Source: Trema orientale (Eukaryota > Streptophyta > Magnoliopsida > Rosales > Cannabaceae). From it: a stretch of 64,000 nt of DNA. The translations under genes were made by a program, and so were the position numbers. Below, one piece after another: positions 31,500-45,500 of this stretch. The notes beneath the pieces are model-generated. The model was not told where the DNA came from and did not search any database. It saw nothing but the letters and a program-made list of their open reading frames with translations. The stretch's first letter is position 1. The number at the start of each line of letters is the position of its first letter. The DNA lies in the NCBI GenBank assembly GCA_002914845.1, contig JXTC01000026.1:1537899-1601898 (forward strand). The letters run 5' to 3'.

Positions 31500-33240
31500 G
31501 TAAGTACATCTGGTTAGAAAGATCTAGAGGGATGAGGAGCAACAGTTGATGGAGCAGCAAAGGCGGCTGTCAACCGATCAAGAATCTCTTTTTAAATTTT
31601 TTCAATAGCCTCTAATCTCTTAGTCTGCTTGACTTGATCAACTTTTAGATTCTCTAACTCTATAGACTCTTAAGACACCACAACATAAGGTGTTGTAACA
31701 AGTGAGGACTTCTTGGCAGCAGCTTTCTTCTTAGATTTGGTACTTATTGAACAGGTGAATCAACAACTTCTTTGCCCTTCAATCTATAAGAAATAGTAGA
31801 TAGAAAATCACTAGGAAGCTTCAGAGGATGTTGTTGTTGAGGAATCTCATAAATCATGTTAAGGAATAGTAGCTTCTGATTCTTCTTTCTTCCTCCACGA
31901 AGATCATAAATCATATGAAAACTAATCTGAGGAAGACTGACTTGAAAAACTGTGCCAATATCAAATAACAGACATACAAAATTTTTGGTAATAGTAGGTT
32001 GATGAGCTGTTGGCCACCAGTTGTGTTGAGCAATCTTGTGCAGCCCAAAATACTTGTAGGTCAGCTCACAAGATTTCAAAGCATGTGAATCATTCGGCTA
32101 AACAGTGACATCACTAAGCAATTCAGATACCACATTGTCAATTGCATAGTCTTTCTCATACTCATCTACTTCTACCATGGGGATATCCAAGAAATCAGCA
32201 ATAGTCAAGAAAGAAAAATTATATACATGCCCCTAATATAGACTTTCTGATAAAAAGGACTCATTGGGACAACCATATCTTCATGTATATTACAATAGAA
32301 TTCTTGGATTTTTCTAGGAACATACCCCTCAAGAGTGTCGGATTAAATAGCTTTGCCCTTGTCCTTTGATGGTTCGGACATTTCAATCTCAGCTTCATCA
32401 TCATTACCATCCTCTAAAGTTTTAGGCTCTTCTGGAATTTCAGATTGTGCTTTGGATGGTTCAGTCTCTATGGATGGATCTTCTTCAGTTCCCATCGAAA
32501 TTGTTGCAGCTTTGGATAGCATTGTTACAACTAGAACAAGGGCAGATGGAACAGAGATAACAGTTATTGTAACTTGTTCAGAAGTTGTTGCAATAATTTT
32601 AGAAGCCTTTGAAGATTTCGAAGCTTCAGTCTTCTTTGGAGTATGCTCCTTGGACTTGACAGAAGAAATGGCTTTGAAAGTGCTTACAGCATCATCATGT
32701 TTTGATGATTCAGAGGTAGTATCCTTTGTTGTAATAGATTTTGTTCCTCTAGATTTCTTGCTTTTTTCACTTGTTGCATCAGATAGAGATGGAATCAATT
32801 TGGCAGCTACAATAACTTTTGGGGCTTTTGTCCATTTAGTTGTAACAGATGCTGGAGATGTATCATCAGACTCAGATTGATCACCCTCATCATCACTTTC
32901 ATCATCTCCGGCTTCTTTTTTTCATCACCAACAATCTTATCGGCTTCAGTGATTGCTTCTTCATCAGAACCACCATCATCTTAAATCTCAGCTTAAGAAG
33001 AATCCTTAGCCGATTCTTCATCTTCTTTAATGGGCTCAGGTTCTGATTCAACTAGAGGAGCAGTAGGTGCCACCACTTTGGCTGGCATAGTGATCAGTTT
33101 CGAGACCTAAGGTTGAGGTTTTTTGGCCGAGGCAGAGGACAAACCTGGAGGGTTCGTTTTCTTCTTCTTCATGGGAGTTGTTTTGACAGTAGGTGTAGAA
33201 CTCTGAATCTTCTTTGAAGCAACACTACCACGAATTTTCA
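31500..33240 (-). pseudogene. copia-3 env-like region, degenerate
   Basis: The region lies between RNase H and the 3' LTR, where Sireviruses carry an env-like reading frame. On the minus strand it starts near 33170 with a Lys-rich segment (MKKKKTNPPG). It continues through a long acidic Ser/Thr/Lys/Glu-rich part (32798-32343) and a more structured part (32079-31744), and ends in a charged, coiled-coil-like segment near 31600. Several stops and shifts break it. Only the position and composition support the name; no receptor or fusion function is implied. Confidence 0.5.
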
Positions 33241-34324
33241 CTATTGTTGACAAAACAAAATATCTGAAACTCAAGATAAAAACAAAAAGAGAGAAAGAAA
33301 AAGAAAGGTCTTCGGTAGAGGCAAAAAGGATAGAAGCCGTGAGATAAAAATTAGGTTAAAAATCAATCCTCTCAATTAAGCCACATTTATAGAACCAATC
33401 AGTCATCAAATTAGAAAATTTAAAATTCAAATCAGAATTTTTAGTGATTTCCCAAACGCAAAATCAGGAAACTGATTGATTAGAATAAAGGTTTTTTTTT
33501 TTTTTTTTTTTTTACATGTTACAACAAGAGAAAAATCAAATTGCAAACTTTCCAAAAAAATTTGCCCCATTTTTTTTTAAATATTAACAAAGAGAAAAAA
33601 ACGGCACACATAAAAAAATGACACAATTTCAGCTAATAATTTTCCATAAACTCAAGAAATAATTTTGATAAATAGAAGATAAGGAAGAAGATTGTATCAA
33701 TTTTATTCCTAAAATAAAAAAGATTTTAAAATTATGATAAATTGTTAAAAGTTCGGACAAATAAATCTCCTTATTTATAAAATCAAGATGAATAAATTGG
33801 ATCAAAAATCAATTGACTTACCTTTTTCAATTTTCTCAAAATTCCTAACTATTTTTTTATACACAATAGACAATTTGTTTTTATTTATTTATTTACTACC
33901 TTTATTTTAAGTACTCATGATAGTCCTTTTTACGCAATAGATAATATACACTATCTCTGAGATAGTCTTTTTCTGTGGTAGATTATCCTCTCCATATTGG
34001 TGATACAGAGACCCAAATTACTCAAAGACGGCTTTCACACTTCAGAGTAGGTAGCTCTTTCTGTTCATGGGACCTATTCTATGGCTAGCTTTCAAAAGAT
34101 CATTAGAACAAAGTTGAACAACTAAAAATTGATCCAAAGAATTCATCAAGAACTAAGAACTTGGAGATTTCAATGTCAAAATAATAACAATTCAAAATAA
34201 TTAAACAATTTAGTTTGTAACAAAAATTAAAAAGACACTATCAAAATTTCTTATAAACTTTTTATCTCTATTAACATCTTTTTTGTTCACAAGAAACATT
34301 TTTGGCTGAAACTGAAAAATAAAA

Positions 34325-36869
34325 AGCCCAAAAAACTTAAACACAACAGATTCCTAAGGCTTGCCTCATGGAATCAAATTTTACAGAATCAAGGACTTTG
34401 GTAAAAATGTTTGCAATCTGCTTTTCAGTCTCAACATGTTCTAAAATGATTGTTTTGTTATCAACCAATTCCCTTATAAAATGATGACAGATATCTATAT
34501 ACTTTATCCTAGAATGTTGCATTGGGTTTTTTGAAATATTTATAGTACTTGTATTATCACAAAATATAGTCATAACATCAATATCAAAGCCATAGTCAGC
34601 CAGTATCTATTTCATTCACAGAAGTTATGTACAATAACTTCTAAGAGTAATGTATTTAGCCTCAACAGTAGACAGAGAAATCGAATTTTGTTTCTTGCTA
34701 TGTCAAGAAACCAAGTTGTTTCCAAGGTAGAAATAACCACCACTAGTACTTTTTCTATCATCTATATTGCCTGCCAGTCCATATCACTATATTCAGCAAG
34801 ATTCACATTAGTATCCCTAGAATACTAAATAACAAAATCAAGAGTGCCACTTATATAGCGAATAATTCTGTTAACAACAGTAATATGAGATTCCTTGGGA
34901 TTATACTAGTATCCTACACATAAACCAATAGTATAACATACATCAAGATGACTAGCAATAAAGTAAAGAAGACTACCTATCATGATTCTGTACAATGTTG
35001 GATCAATACTTACCTACCCTTCATCTTTTGTCAACTTCAGCGTTGTACTCATGTGGGTACGAAAATATTTGGCTTTTTCAAGTCCAAACTTAGAAACAAG
35101 GTTTTTGGTACACTTGGCTTGAGAAATAAAAATCCCATCCTCAAGTTGTTTGACCTGCAAACCTAAAAAAAAGGTGAGCTCTCCAGCCATGCTCATCTTA
35201 AATTCATGCTTCATTTGATCGACAAACTCTTGCACTTTAGAGTTAGAGGTAGAGCCAAACACTATATCATCCACATATACTTAAGCAATGATAATACCTG
35301 AATTAAAGTATTTGATAAAAAATGTTTTGTCCACTCCCCCTCTCTTATAACTCCTTTCAAGAAAATTATCACTCTCTCATACTAAGCCTTAGGAGCTTGC
35401 TTTAACACATATAATGCCTTTTTTAATTTGAAAAGATAATTAGGCAAATATGGGTCTTCAAATCCTTTAGGCTGTTCAACATAGCTTCTTCATTCAAAAT
35501 ACCATTCAGAAAAGTACTTTTAACATCTATTTGGTATAATTTGAAACCTATGACACAAACTATTGCAAGAAGTAACCTAATAGACTCTAATCTAGCCACT
35601 GGAGCAAAAGTTGGATCAAAGTCAATGCTCTCAATTTGAGTATATCCCTGAGTAACTAGTCTTGTTTTATTTCTCACAACATTACCAAATTCATCGGACT
35701 TATTTTTGAAAATTCATTAGGTACCAATGACATTTGTATGATTAGGTCTAGGAACAAGAGTCCAAACATCATTTCAAGAAAATTGTTCTAACTCTTCTTG
35801 CATAGCCTTTATCCAAAACTCATCAAGTAGAGCCTCTTTGATATTTTTAGGCTCAACCATAGAAACAAAATAAATATATTGAGCAAGATTTACGTACTTT
35901 TTCCTTGTGACCATCGTATCATCAAGCTTACCAAGAATGAGATCTGTTGGCTGATTTTTCTTTACTCTGGAGGATGATTCTTTTCCGGAAAGATTCTCAA
36001 GAGATTCACCATCCTTTATGGATATTTCAGAAATTTTCGGATTGGAAGATACTGCTTGTGGTTCTGTTGTTGTAATATCAGATTTTTCAGTAGATTCGGT
36101 TGTTGCAACAACTGGTTCCATTGAATCGACAGTTTCATCAGTAAAACTATTTATAATTTTTTTCTTTGAAAATTCAGAAAAATCACTACAGTTATAAATA
36201 AAAACATTAGCAGACTCCATAATAGTTTGGCTTCTCATGTTATGCACACGATATGCCCTATTATTATTGGAGTAACCAAAAAATACACTAATATCACTTT
36301 TCGCATTAAACTTACCCAAATGTTCACGATCATTCAAAATGTAACATGTGCTACCATAGACATGAAAATAACTTACATTGGATTTATTTCCTTTCCAGAT
36401 CTCATGTAGTGTCATTTTTGTACCTGGCCTCAAATAAACACGATTTATGATAACACATGCCTTGTTTATAGCTTTAGCCCATAACTGCTTTGGTAATCTC
36501 TTGTTATTCAGCATCACACAGGCCGTTTCCTGCAAGATACGATTTTTCCTTTCCACAACATCATTTTATTGTGGTGTTTTAGGAGCAGAAAACTCATGAG
36601 CAATACTATGATCATCATAAAACTTAGTAAATAGAATTCTCAAATTTATTTCCATGATCACTTTTTATTCTCATAATCTTACCAATATTACAATTTTTCT
36701 CATTTCTCAATTTCAAATGCAAACTCTTCAAAGCATCAAAAGTATCAGATTTTTCTCTCAAAAATACAACCCAGGTAAACCTAGAAAAATCATCAACACA
36801 AACAAAAATGTAATGTTTACCTGCCATACATATTGTTTGCATAGGACCCATCATATCCATATGTAACAA
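34325..36869 (-). pseudogene. copia-3 pol: integrase, reverse transcriptase, RNase H
   Basis: Integrase core fragment at 36869-36624 (VDDFSRFTWV, IKSDHGNKF) and its continuation at 36556-35774 (ERKNRILQETACVM). Reverse transcriptase fragments at 35677-35423 (TFAPVARLESIRLLLA) and 35274-35014. A TAA at 35283-35281 sits just before the active site VYVDDIVFGS. RNase H at 34573-34337 carries IFCDNTS. Multiple stops and shifts inactivate it. Confidence 0.88.
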
Positions 36870-37379
36870 TTCTAATACCTTTGATGTTGAAATCTGTTGA
36901 ATTATCTTGTGTGTGGGTTTCTGTTGCTTTCTATATTAGCATGGTTCACATACTTCAGAAGATTATTTACTAAGAGATGGTAAATCACGAACAGCACCAA
37001 TACTTCCTAGTTTTCTCAATGCATTGAAATTCAAGTGACCAAGTCTTTCATATCACAAATCATATTATTCAAAGAAGTTTTGTGATATGTATGTGTGCTA
37101 GGAGAAATAGTGTAACAATTATCCAAAGATCTGAAACCTTCCAACACATACTTACCTGAAATACCTAAGATTTAACACCTCTCATTAGTGAATTACACGT
37201 TCAAATTTAAGTCAAACAATTGACTTATGCTAATCAAATTAGCCTAGACCTTCTACGTGCATCACCATCTTCAGTTTCAAGAAACCATCATGTTGAGAGT
37301 TCCAATGCCGAGAACTCTCTCCTTCACACTATTACTAAATGTCACCATATCTTTAGTGACAATTTTGTAGTTTATTAGA

Positions 37380-39412
37380 ATAGACTTGTCACCTGTCATA
37401 TGCCTAGAATAGCCACTATCAAAATACCACAAGTTAGTAGCACCAGTTCTTTGACAAGTAAAAGAGGCAAAATAATTAAGGTCAGACTTTCTTACCTATA
37501 TCTTTTTGGTATTATTTTTTAATTCAATTTTTTATTTTGGAGTTTTTCTTTGAGGAGAATCCAAAAATGACTTTTTAAAATAACTGTTTTTCAGAAAACT
37601 CATCATGTTAAAACATCTAGCCTGAATATGACCTTTAATACTACAAAATTGACAAATAGATATGAATCTCTTACCTTTGCTTGTTATGAATGAATCTGTT
37701 GTTGCAACAAGTTTGTTGTATTTACCTGCTGGTGGTACAAAATCAAGAACACTTCTGAATGTTGCTCGAGATCTTAATGTTGCAACAAACTAATGTGCTG
37801 ACCGGTGTTAAAACTTTCTTTGAACCTATTGTTGCAACAATAGGTGTTCTGGTAGGAGTAGTAACTGATTCTTTCACAAAAAATTTTTTGTTCCTGAACA
37901 TTCACCTTAAAGCCAAGTCTAGTAATATCACCAGAAAACTTACCAGAAAACAAAATATTATCTAATTAGGATGAACCAGAATTAAGTATTTTGAGAGATT
38001 TTATTGTATTTTCAAGTTCCATATAAGCCTTTTTTTATTTTTTATTCTTTTTCATTAATAATTAATTCTAATTCTTGAATTCTTTTAAAAGAATTTTCTT
38101 CAAACTCAGCCAAAAGAAAATTGGTTTTTACTAGACCATGATTTTCAGCACAAACACGTTTCCATTGAGCATATAGATCTTTGTATGCATCACCAAGTGA
38201 ATTCTCATCAATATCGAATCAGATTCGGATTTAGACATAGACAAATCTATGTCATCATCAACCTTCGAGACTATATAACAAACAACTGATTTTTCTTGCA
38301 TATGACAAAGGTTACTAGGAAAAATGAATTGACAAAAGCAACATGATTGCTCATATTGTTATCACATTCTTGGTCGCCTTCAGATTCTTCATCACTCCAA
38401 GTTTATGTGAAGGATTTAGGCTTCTTTTTCAAACTGTTTGCACATTCAGATTGTATGTGCCCAAATCCTTGACATTCTCTCTACTGCACACCTTTTTTGT
38501 TAGAAGAATCAGAAGATTTAGAGGAGGTCATACCTGATTTGGATGAGGATGAAATAGACCCAGAGTTCTTGCCTACTTTCCTTAAGAATTTTTTAAAATT
38601 TTTTGTAAGTAAAGCAAGTTCGTCGCCATCTTCTTCCTCATTTTACATTCTATCATTCTCTTGTGTGGATTTAAGAGCAATGGATTTCTCCTTCTTTCTT
38701 ACCGTTAGATTCATTTCAAATGCTCGATGAGAACTCATCAATTCTTCAACCTTCATGATGTCTAGATTTTTGCTCTCTTCAGTTGTAACAATCTTAGGTC
38801 GAGAACGATCAGGAAGAGACCTAACAATTTTTCTCACTATAACAGTCTCATGAATCTTTTCACCAAGAGCAAAGTATTCATTAATAATATCACACAGTTT
38901 TGTATAGTATTGAGACAAAAATTCATTTTTTTCCATAGGTATTCGCTCAAATCTAATTGTAAGAGATGTGGGTTTATCACGCATACATCACCTGAGCCTT
39001 TAAAATGAGTTTGAAGGATTTCCCATACCTCCTTGATAGTTTCACACGAAGAAATTAACTTGATTTGCTCTATATCATACCTACTGAAAATGGCATATAG
39101 AGCTTTGGTGTTGTAACTTACCAGCAAATCATCCTGGGGTAACCAATCAATCTTAAATTTCAAGAAGATTGTTCCATGATCAGCTTTGACAACAGGATGA
39201 GACCAATCTGTATGAATAGATCTCCAGGGTTTAATGTCAAGTGCTCTGATGAATGCTCTTATTCTTGTCTTCCAATAAGGATAGTTGGTCCCATCTAGCA
39301 ATGATAGACAAGAAATTGATCCCCCTTCATTAAGAAAAGGCATACTAACAAAAAACAGTTCAGAAAATCCCAAAATCTCACTAAAAATTAAGTGACTCTG
39401 CTTTGATACCAA
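37380..39412 (-). pseudogene. copia-3 gag and protease
   Basis: Gag runs from about 39390: DGTNYPYWKTRIRAFI is a Sirevirus-type gag start motif, followed by a second gag fragment (38984-38643). A zinc-knuckle-like CQGFGHIQSEC lies near 38450 and CQFCSIKGHIQARC near 37640. The protease motif WYFDSGYSRHM lies near 37420. Reading frames are broken at several points. Confidence 0.82.
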
Positions 39413-39413
39413 A

Positions 39414-40990
39414 TGAAAGATTTATTTTAGGTATTACCAAATAAATAATTAATTAATTAACTTAATAATTAATTAATTATGTTGTAATACGTGTATGAAA
39501 AATTGTTGCAATAACAAGTGCATATATTGCAACAATAACAGCAAAATAAAGAATGAACCCAAGACGTTTTTAACATAGTTCAGACCTCTCCTACTCTACG
39601 GGGTCACGCCCAGAGATTAAATGAATTAGTAAAATATGAAAATTACAAACACTAATTGACGAATGCAATAAAAGACTCCTTATTTTCAATTATTGTAATG
39701 TATTATAACGACTCCACTAATCTTGTTTAGCGAGCTCCCCTCGTTTTGTTGATCTTTCGCTTCACTGATCCAAATTTGTTTCCTCCCAAAGATGTATTAT
39801 TCTTCCTCCCAAAGAAGAAGATACACTCAAACAAAGTACCTAGAAAACCCTAAATCTCTCTAAGTCACTCAATAGCAATAGAACATGCTCTATGCCTTAT
39901 AAATAAAAGCTCTCTCTAAGTATATTTTTTCTCAATGAAGTGCATACAAAAAATTTTGGAGTAGCAGAGCTTTTATAAGTTAATTTCAACCTCCATGGTT
40001 ATCCATTGTAGTGTAAATTAGTTGAAATCAAATAAGGAAAGAATTAATAATAAAATAAAAATTTTTCCAAAAATATTGTAAACACTTTCTGAACAATTAC
40101 TAGAAAAATATCCAAATTCATAATTGCACGTTGGATATGATTTGGACACGATTTGGCCAACTGGAATTCTTTAATTAACCTGCCAAAAATTGATAATTAG
40201 CCTAAGAAATCATATTTCAATCAATATTAATCAAATGCCAGGATTTAAGAAAATTAACCAATCTTTCCTTAAATATCCAGAGTTATTGCAACAGATCAGA
40301 AAATTTGATCACAATAACTCATCAAATAAAATCAATTAACTAATGGAAACTTAATTAGTTGATGAACAAATATCTAACAATAATTATGGACTAAAATTCT
40401 TATGAATTCACTTCAGAAATCTATCCAAATTTATTGATTAATAAGAGGCAATTAGAAATCAATCAAGTACAAAAGAATGAGGAAATAATCAATGATATAT
40501 ATGGTAAATATAAAAGGAATTGATTGAAAATTGATAAGAAAAATATCCTAAACAGCTATATATGAAATTCCATTTATATTTCACTAATAATATCACCATA
40601 ATCATCAAATATGGGAACAAAGCACACTTAGGTATATTCTAGAAAGTTTCCATATAAAGAAAAATGCAAGTTTTCTTTTATTGTAGAGTGACACTTATTG
40701 TAATAACTTCAAATTTATTATAACAATATCTTCATCTCTTTTTTTAGCTTGAGTTCTCAAAACTTTACTATTTAGAATGCCAAACTTTTGGATCTAATAC
40801 TTTAAATCTAATATTGTTTTGAACAATGATTCGAGATGTTGAAGTTCGTATTTCGCAATGGCTAATACTTAGAGTCGTACTTGCTTTGAAACCTGATATT
40901 TTCGGAATTGTGCTTGTCTCAAATCTGAAAGATGGTGAAAAACCCATATCGAGATGAAAAGATAAGATTAAACAATGCAAAAGTGATTGG
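39414..40990 (-). repeat. copia-3 5' LTR, outer end truncated
   Basis: It aligns with the 3' LTR from 39414 to GTGATTGG at 40985-40990. Then it changes into a T-rich tract, so about 50 bases of the outer end are missing. The two LTRs differ at many positions, so the insertion is old. Confidence 0.8.
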
Positions 40991-41466
40991 ATTTTTTTTT
41001 TATTTTTATTTTTTTTGAGCTGGACACCTTGAATGGTTTCTTGGCTGGGATTTTTTTTTCTATTTTAATGCCTTGTTTATTTTATCTTATATATTTATTA
41101 TCTAAGGATATTATTTAAGTTGCATTAATGTGGAGGTCATGTACTTAAATAACACTTCTAAAAGGTCATAGAGTTAAAAAAAAAAAAATCATTTAAGGTT
41201 GAAAAACTCAATGCTCCCTTGCTGAAGCTTTCATTTTCTCTCTTTTTGTTTAAGTGGTCACGTGAACTTCGAAAGGAAGCCTCCTTTATTTCTTGTCTTC
41301 TTCTTCTTTCCCTTCCCTCTTTTTTAAAATATTATTATGCTGGTGGTCCCACCACGCCCTCTTAGGAAAGATCACACCAAACAGTATTGCACCATAAGAA
41401 TTAGGCACACAATGAAAAAACGCCTGATTAATGAGTACAAATTATACTGTTCCTATGAAAAGTGAG
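40991..41466. other. intergenic DNA before transporter remnant II
   Basis: T-rich and A-rich tracts, no gene. From about 41350 it becomes similar to the upstream flank of the intact transporter (46200-46360) and of remnant V (58312-58460). Confidence 0.5.
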
Positions 41467-43732
41467 GGAAACTATAGTGATCCCTCTCTATAAAAGGAAG
41501 CTCAACTCAGAAGAACACTGTATAGTAGAAGAAATGGAGCTGCAGATCAGTGAGAGAGGAGAGGAAAAAGTAAATGACAAATGTTAACTGAGTCTATACC
41601 ATATGTTCTATGTTTGTTGTGTAATATCTTTTGTACAGGGTCTCCAGAGGTAGATGTTAGGCAGAGAGCACTTAATACATAAAGCATAAGTTGCTCTAGT
41701 CGTGATGAGAGGATGAGAACTTATGAGCTTGTGGGATATATTGATTTATGTGATATGCATTATACTTGTTTCATCAAGGCTTTCAATATATTTTGACCTT
41801 GAAATCTGGTTTTAGTTTTTAGTATGATTTCCCGTTTTGGTTTTCTATATATGTTTTGAATGCTTAATATTTATGAAATACTTTCCAGAACTACTAACCA
41901 TACAAATGTTTTGAGAATTATAAAAAAGATTTCCCAAAATACTAATTGGATAACTGACTAGATATTTTATGCTCATCCCCTCTCCTGTCTCCACAAGTGG
42001 AGTTTAATGTGACATTGGTGACTAACAAGTAGATTAATAGGCTATACTTCACTTGTATTTCATGATTTGGTAATGCTAGAAGTGTAGATTTAAGATTTGT
42101 ATTTATATCTTATTAAATAAATGGATTATGCATGCTAGAATTTGAACCAAATATACCACTTTTAAATGTCTGTAAACTACATATGTCATACTAGTACTTG
42201 ATATTGAGGTGTGAATGATGATGATTGATTAATTATTTGAATTTAGTTTTTCTAATAATTATTCTATGTTTATTGGTGAGTATGAACTATGAGATAGGTT
42301 TATTGGCTGGAATTCCAAAAGTTTTTTTTAATTGGACTGTTTTAAAAATTCAAAAACTTTTAGATCTTTTTAAAATAAATTAAACAATTTCCAATTCTAG
42401 TGAAATTTTCTTTTTTGCCACTGGTCCGGACTTTGGGTCGTGAGAATGATGTTAGACATATTCTAACATTTTTGAATATCATTATAGTAACATCACGTGA
42501 TCACATATAAAGCTCAATAGACATGCGTTTGGAACTCAAGTTACCTTATATTCTTTCATTTCTCTTTGAAAGGTTTAGCTAGCTAGCTACCTTTTGTTAT
42601 CCTTTCTTACTAGTTTCGCTGAGGTTATTTTCACTTCTGTCGTCCCTAGAAATCTTCCCCACCTTTGATTTGTACTGATATATTCTAGTCTTTTTAGTTA
42701 AAGACCATAGGTTTTTCATTTCTATTTTAATTTTATTTATTAAGGTTTTTTTAATATAAAGCGGTGGCCACTTTTTGATACGTTGCTACACTTTTTAGTT
42801 AGAAGGTTTTCTTCTTGCACATCTATGCATGTTTTTGCCAAAAGCAGGAATAATGACAGCAAAATCAGCATTCCCATATTGAGAAATGTCTTCTTTTTGG
42901 GTCTGCTAGGGTGAGCTCTAACTTCATATCAAAACATTAATAAGATAAGTAAGATTGTTTGTTGGATCAACACTAATGTGACATGATCTTGTACTTAATA
43001 ATTTGACTTCAGAGCAGTGCTACGAAGGACATTATTTCACATTGGACAAGAACACACTTCAACAGTTTTTCTTCTCCTTCCTTTTTTTTCTTTTTTTTTT
43101 TTTTTTCCAGTTGGTTCATCACTAGTGTTGGATTCCATGTAGATTTTCTTGCTGTAATTCTAGCTAGATACTTATTCTATTTTGATGTTGGGAAAAAAAT
43201 TGTTATAAATGAGTGTTGAGAATTTCTTCTTTCATAGAGCATCTACAAATTATTTCTTAATGGAAATAATGTCCATCTTGTTTCTTTCCATTAAAGGAAA
43301 TGAAACAGAATATAAAATGGGAGTGATAGGACTAATCAAACTTTAAAGAAAAGCACTCTTTGACAGCATGCTCTTGCAGAGACACTACTGAGAATAGACA
43401 TCCATTATAGAAATGTATTGGGGAAGATGCAATGGCTTATAAGTGCGCGACGAGGCGTGATTGGATGTACTGGAGAATGAAAGCAACCATTTTGCTGGGA
43501 ATAGCATAATTCCCAACTGTGACTGATCAAATATAGCATAACCCACTAGAGTCACTACAAAAGAAGCCACTAGAGTCTGTCATTTAGCTCCGTAGATTAT
43601 GAAACACTGTCGCATCTTCTTTCATCTTTTTTCTTAAAAACACTTATTATATTTATCGTTATTATTTCAATGTTATTATTCCAGTTATTGTGAGTACATC
43701 ATCTGCTATATCATTAACACCTAATCTAAGCA

Positions 43733-43842
43733 GTATAAGGCTTAGCCTAATTGATAATAATACTCGTCTCTAATATTGAGGTCTAAAGTTCAATTCCCTC
43801 ATTCCTAATATCAAAAAAAAAAAAAAGAAAAAGAAAAAAAAA
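43733..43842 (+). mobile_element. tRNA-derived SINE-like insertion
   Basis: An A-box-like TTAGCCTAATTGA (43742-43754) and a B-box-like GTTCAATTCCC (43788-43798) are spaced as in a tRNA-type Pol III promoter. An A-rich tail follows at about 43813-43842. The remnant I copy of the same intron lacks this block. The body is only about 75 bp. Confidence 0.6.
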
Positions 43843-44261
43843 TCTAATAATACGGCCTGTCCTATAGTTATATGTAATTATTAATTTTTTTTTTACTATA
43901 AAAATACAAAGATATGATTAAAACTTATCAAGTAGGGTATAACTTGATATTAAAAAAAAAAAAAGAAAATTCAGGGGAGAAATTCGCCCCCAACATCCCC
44001 TTCCTCCCTCCCTTTTGCCTTTTACTGAGCCAAAAAGGGGCATATAATTCATCAGTACACTCCGATCAGGCTGCTACTTCATCAAAACTATCCTTAAACA
44101 AGAACAGGATAAATGGTTACTTTTTGTTTCCCACTTCTCACTATCAGTGTTCTTCATTCAAAAGGTTTGCTTCAGATACCTACTCTAAAATCATAAAAAA
44201 TCAACAGTGAAAATTCAATTTTATTATCTATATATATAAAGGGTTAACCGCTAAAAAGAAA

Positions 44262-45500
44262 AAGAAAGAATTATAGCTTTTTTATAGTTTTAACTCTATC
44301 TTTTGACTTGTATAAAATTATATCTCGATACTTAATAATTTTGCAAATGTCTGTTCTATACAAATTAACTGGAATATTCTTCTTTAAACACAGAATTCGA
44401 ATTGAATATAATCTTAATTCTTCTGAAAAATGCTTAAAAATCTATTAAAAATAATTTAAAGGGCAGCTATATTCGCATCCCCAATTAAAATAAAGGCACT
44501 CTATATTATATTTTTTTAGAATTATTAGTTACTAATAAATCTAAAAAGTCTATATGTATTGGACAATTTAAATAGAACACCACAAAAAGTCTATATTCTC
44601 ATTTTAGAATTATTACTGCTCTTTTTCATTTAAGCTCCTAACCAATTCAATCAATTCCCATTTTTAAGAAAAGAAAATCTCTTTGTACTCATAATTATAA
44701 ACCCTAAAATGAGAATCAATTTACGTGAAAAGTCAATCATACAGACTTAAAATAATTTGTAAATAAAATTTAAAAAAAAAAAATGAAAGAGGGCTTAAAG
44801 TATGAATATAATCGTTTAGTTCAAATCTCCTATATATGGAGTTGTTGAATGGATTGCTTGAGATGATGATGGTAATTAGAGTTGATCAATGCTTGGTGAT
44901 GGGGTTTACTCTATTTTATTAATTGGGAAATTAATAATGCTATACAACAATTAGTACAACAACCGTTGTTCTTATTCTGCGTCTCTTTCATCTTTTCTGT
45001 TTTTTAATTCTCTTTTTCTTTTTTCATAAGGTAGTGAATATCAAAGAACAAAAAAGGGAATACAGAAGTTTTGGCAAAAAACTGACTCGGAAAAAAAAAA
45101 TAAAAAACATAAAAAACACAGAGAAGATGCTCAACTATTGAATCTTGATATTTTTTTGGGTTGATGATGCTTATCTATTGAAGTTCTTATTTCCTTTATT
45201 TTCTAGTATTTTGATGGAAGAATTAGAGAAGATGGTAGAGAGGAAGGATGCAAAGGCCAAGTAATGGATAGCTTAGGAATTATAGCAGTTTTATCGTTAA
45301 TAAATATAATTTTAAATTTATATTATAAAGTTAATTCTTTTAGGGGTATTTTTATGCCACTTTGGGGTGTAAATATAGTTCCCCTAACTTAGAAAATTCA
45401 AAAAAAATTACTCGATTTATTCATATAAGATAGACATTTGTTGATAATTCAAATGTGGAGGTATAATTTTGCACATATCAAAAAATAAAGTTAAAAATGC
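44262..45500. mobile_element. candidate element with inverted repeats of about 100 bp
   Basis: The reverse complement of about 44280-44375 matches about 45425-45500, including AGACATTTG, ATATAATTTT / GTATAATTTTGCA and AGTTAAAA. The material between is AT-rich and non-coding. It lies where remnant II would have the exon 4-5 region. No target duplication was found. Confidence 0.4.

Larger units (their letters stand above)
29662..40990 (-). mobile_element. Sirevirus-like Ty1/copia element copia-3, about 11.3 kb
   Basis: Long LTRs (29662-31282 and 39414-40990) flank gag and pol in copia order on the minus strand, with an extra region between RNase H and the 3' LTR. The complement of the primer site TTTGGTATCAAAGCAG lies at 39398-39413. 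A polypurine-like AAAAAGGGTGAGA adjoins the 3' LTR. Long LTRs, large gag, and an extra 3' region match the Sirevirus (SIRE/Maximus) lineage. Many stops and shifts show it is old. It separates transporter remnant I from the rest of the array. The outer end of the 5' LTR is missing, so no target duplication can be read. Confidence 0.88.

Noticed and set aside
32353-32880. 175-codon plus-strand frame
   Set aside because: It is the reverse of the low-complexity env-like region of copia-3, and its composition mirrors it. No family features.
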